From positions 10,235,001 to 10,299,000 of the forward strand of contig OU015567.1 of NCBI GenBank assembly GCA_907165135.1: 64,000 nucleotides of DNA, written 5' to 3'. Shown piece by piece: positions 61,378-64,000 of this stretch. Both the position numbers and the translations under genes were made by a program. This DNA is from Oikopleura dioica (lineage: Eukaryota; Chordata; Appendicularia; Copelata; Oikopleuridae). The notes under the pieces were generated by a model that saw only the letters and a list, made by a program, of their open reading frames with translations, was not told the origin of the DNA and ran no database searches. Within the stretch, counting starts at the first letter, position 1, and the number at the start of each line of letters is the position of its first letter.

Positions 61378-63303
61378 CTACATGCATCGGTCGGGAGCTC
61401 GTTGACGCGGCGCCGACTTTAAGATGTCGTCAACTCGCATGATCATTTCAGCGCCTTCGTGGCCAGAAAGGAGCACTTGTCGCTTCACTTTGAAGCTCTC
61501 TGTCACTTTAAGATCGTCCATTGACGCAACACAGCCTGATTAACAATTAAAAAGCGTTATTTTTGAAAGAGTTACCGTTGTAAAGATCCAATCCAGCATG
61601 TTTGTTGCCCTTGGCGTGCTCTGCTCGAAGTTTGGCGATCAAATCCGCGGAGTCTTAAGTGTACATTAATACTTATTATTTTGAAATGATCATACCTAAA
61701 CCAGCGTTGTCAGCCATAATAGTAGGAAGTTGTCTGAGAGCATTAGCAAAGCTCTGAATAGCGTGCTGCTCTTTGCCTTCGGACTCCTCGACTAGGACCT
61801 GGACGGCCTGGGCCATCAAGGCCTCGGAGCATCCGCCGCCATAAACGGTTCTAGTCTCCTTTATAGTTGAATACAAAACGCAGAGTACGTCATGGATAGC
61901 TCGCTCGGCTTCGTCAAGAATCTATGTTAAAATATATATTTTACAGTTTTCTTTCTTTTATCGCACCTGTTCAGTAGCTCCACGGAGAACAAGTGAGCAA
62001 GCCTGTCCCTGGCTGACACCGGAGAATCTAAGAAGCTTGTCCTCGCCGATCATGACTTCTTCAATAAGGTCACACTTTCCGATTTTGACGTTTTCAGCAT
62101 TATCAAAGGTGGAGACAATTTCACCGCCAAGGACGAGAGCGAGTCGTTCAATGCCTTCAAAGTCGGCGTGTTCAATCGCCATGACTTTGTTGTCCGCAAA
62201 GAGCTGCTCGGGGTAGTTGTAGATAAGCTGTCTGAAAGTTACTTTGAGCTTTGGAAACGGGATATTGGATTACCTGTTGATGAAAACATTCATGTCGTAT
62301 TTACAGATTTTCTCGACCTTCTCTTTCATCTTTTCTTTTTCAGCAGCTTCGATCTCAGCAAGTGACTTGATATCATTAGTTCGAACACGGGAGCCAAAGA
62401 CCTTGATCTTGTCAGTGTCCATAGCAGTGTTGGCGAGGAGGACTCGTGCGTTTTCAACCCGTCGGGGCTGATTCTGTCCAGGGGTCTTGTCCAAAAGGAA
62501 ACCTTCGTCGAGGAAGGATGACTCGAGCGAAGCACCGAGCTTCTTGATGATTTGGATGGACTCAAGAGTAGACTTGGGATCGTCTAAAAGAATGATAAAA
62601 ATCTAGACTTTTTTACGATAAGAAATTACCTCTAATCTTGAGAATGGCATCGACGCAAATTTTTGCGAAGAAGTCCTTGTGTTGAGTGAGCAACTTAGAG
62701 CTCAGCGTAGTTCGGGCGATGTTAAAGAGATCTTCCTTGAACTGTTCGGGATCGGCTTGATTGTCAACAGCGGATTCATTCAGAGCTTCACGGGCAACAG
62801 CTACGGCCTTTTTCCAGCCTCGGATGATTGTGTGAGGGTGGATCTTGAGTTCGACGAGTCTTTCAGCTTCTCGGAGGAGCTCGGAAGCGAACACAGTGAC
62901 AGAAGTGGTTCCATCGCCGACTTCATCGTCCTGGACCTTGGACAGCTCGCAAAGAATCTTGGCGGCGGGGTTGTCGACTCCGCATGATCGGAGAATGGTG
63001 GCACCGTCATTGGTAACCTGGACACTAGAGGAGAAATTGGTTAGGTATGAATGAAATTCGTCTCTTACCTTGGCTCGCCATTTCCGTACTGGCCGGTTGG
63101 AGAATAGAGGATCTTATCCATTCCCCGGGGGCCGAGAGTAGACTTGACCAAGTCGCCGATAGCGATGGCACCTAAATTTTCCCATAAACCCTAGTTTTTT
63201 ATTCGCAAATCTTACCGACGAAGGAGCTCAATCGGGCGGTTTCGGCCTTTTCTTCTTCAGCGCCGTTTTGAAGGACTTGAATGGGGTTCATTGCCATCGC
63301 CAT
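61378..63303 (-). CDS. CCT2: T-complex protein 1 subunit beta (CCT2)
   Basis: Eight exons in order (63303-63216, 63171-63069, 63024-62630, 62583-62274, 62231-61967, 61921-61696, 61653-61576, 61535-61378) give 540 residues (human 535). Chaperonin signatures are intact: [40 protein letters not shown] with the catalytic Asp, and [13 protein letters not shown]. Beta-specific marks include [22 protein letters not shown] and [16 protein letters not shown]2 is one of eight subunits of the cytosolic ring that folds actin and tubulin. All introns here are GT-AG and short. Confidence 0.98.
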
Positions 63304-64000
63304 TTTCGCAAAACTTTAATCTGACCTCCTTCTGAAAAAATCTGTTAAAAGCAAAATAGCTTCTAGAAAAAATGCACAAAAACAGCGAAGAATGGATCAT
63401 TGACTCTCTTGTTGCTGAAAATTCTTATAAGCTGATTAGTTACATCAGAGGTCATCATTGAAAGAAAATGAGAATGAACACAATGAACTTAAAGGAAACA
63501 GATGTAATGAAGAAAATTCAAAAGCAGTGAAGAGAAACAGAATCTTTTGAATTCCGATAAAAGAAATTAGACACAGAAGCGGTCAATTTCTACATAATTT
63601 AGATTTTGCATGTACAGATTCTTGAAAAGCCCAATTTATCTGACTAGCTATTTAGTTTTCGATGAGTTATAGACTATAACTTATAGTTCTTAGATAGCGA
63701 GTCCAGTCAGATTGAAACGGCTTTGGTGATTAGAGATCGTGATTAGCGGAAGAAAAAGCGTTATTACAGGTAATGCTGAAGGAGATATTGAGTTGGACAT
63801 AAATAAATGATTGGTTTGAATCATTTTAATCAGCCATATTCGGCATAAATGAATTAAGTGAAGCGTGCGAGTTTGTGTTGCCTGGGTCGAAATAAATGGA
63901 CTTTTAGCCCATTTTAACTGAAAGTGATTAACTGAATACAAGTTTAGGTTTGAATGCTTAGAATTTTGAAAGTCAGAAGTTAGGAAAAAATGTTGGAAGA
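63304..64000. other. CCT2 upstream region
   Basis: AT-rich. The 83-codon minus frame at 63690-63941 lacks motifs and splice support. No gene is called. Confidence 0.4.

Overview
This looks like compact animal (metazoan) DNA, most likely from a tunicate of the appendicularian (Oikopleura/Fritillaria) type. It has densely packed genes on both strands, mostly 36-60 bp introns, and AG acceptors 0-20 bp before many start codons, as expected for spliced-leader trans-splicing. It also has several introns that only fit protein homology if they run GA-AG, which is described for appendicularians. The gene set (ARP3, IFT122, RRN3, GEMIN5, CCT2, FHIP2, DEPDC7, RTCA) is ordinary animal housekeeping. The species assignment is inference; nothing here names it.

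Layout. 0-6.5 kb: the 3' end of one gene, a broken RING-finger gene, then gene-poor DNA. 6.5-12 kb: an extracellular protein with galaxin-like Cys repeats, a TSP1 repeat and a VWA domain into which a C-type lectin domain is inserted. 13.3-14.4 kb: cytochrome b561. 14.6-18.6 kb, minus strand: a C2H2 zinc-finger gene and an HSF-type DNA-binding protein. 19.5-20.4 kb: a divergent casein kinase 2 beta subunit. 20.8-23.4 kb: a membrane protein with four C-type lectin domains and a trefoil domain. 24.6-26.6 kb: a small coiled-coil protein and a type II membrane protein with two degenerate lectin-like units. 27.5-30.4 kb: four small proteins, two of them mitochondrial-looking.

30.8-45.5 kb is a plus-strand run: ACTR3, RTCA, FHIP2, IFT122, DEPDC7. 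RTCA and FHIP2 are 139 bp apart and could share an operon. IFT122 carries two MITEs: a hAT-like one with an 8-bp target duplication that now forms an intron, and a TTA-flanked one sitting inside an older, short intron. 47.3-49.2 kb: a disordered basic protein with a PAM2w-like poly(A)-binding-protein motif. 50.1-50.8 kb: a small membrane protein with a PPxY motif. 51.7-52.3 kb: a long inverted-repeat element. 52.8-63.3 kb, minus strand: GEMIN5, RRN3 and CCT2.

The shared themes are RNA and ribosome production (RTCA, GEMIN5, RRN3, the PAM2 protein), cytoskeleton and transport (ARP3, IFT122, FHIP2), and lectin-type surface proteins. Exon models were built by eye from splice signals, reading phase and remembered family sequences; phases were summed for most multi-exon models.
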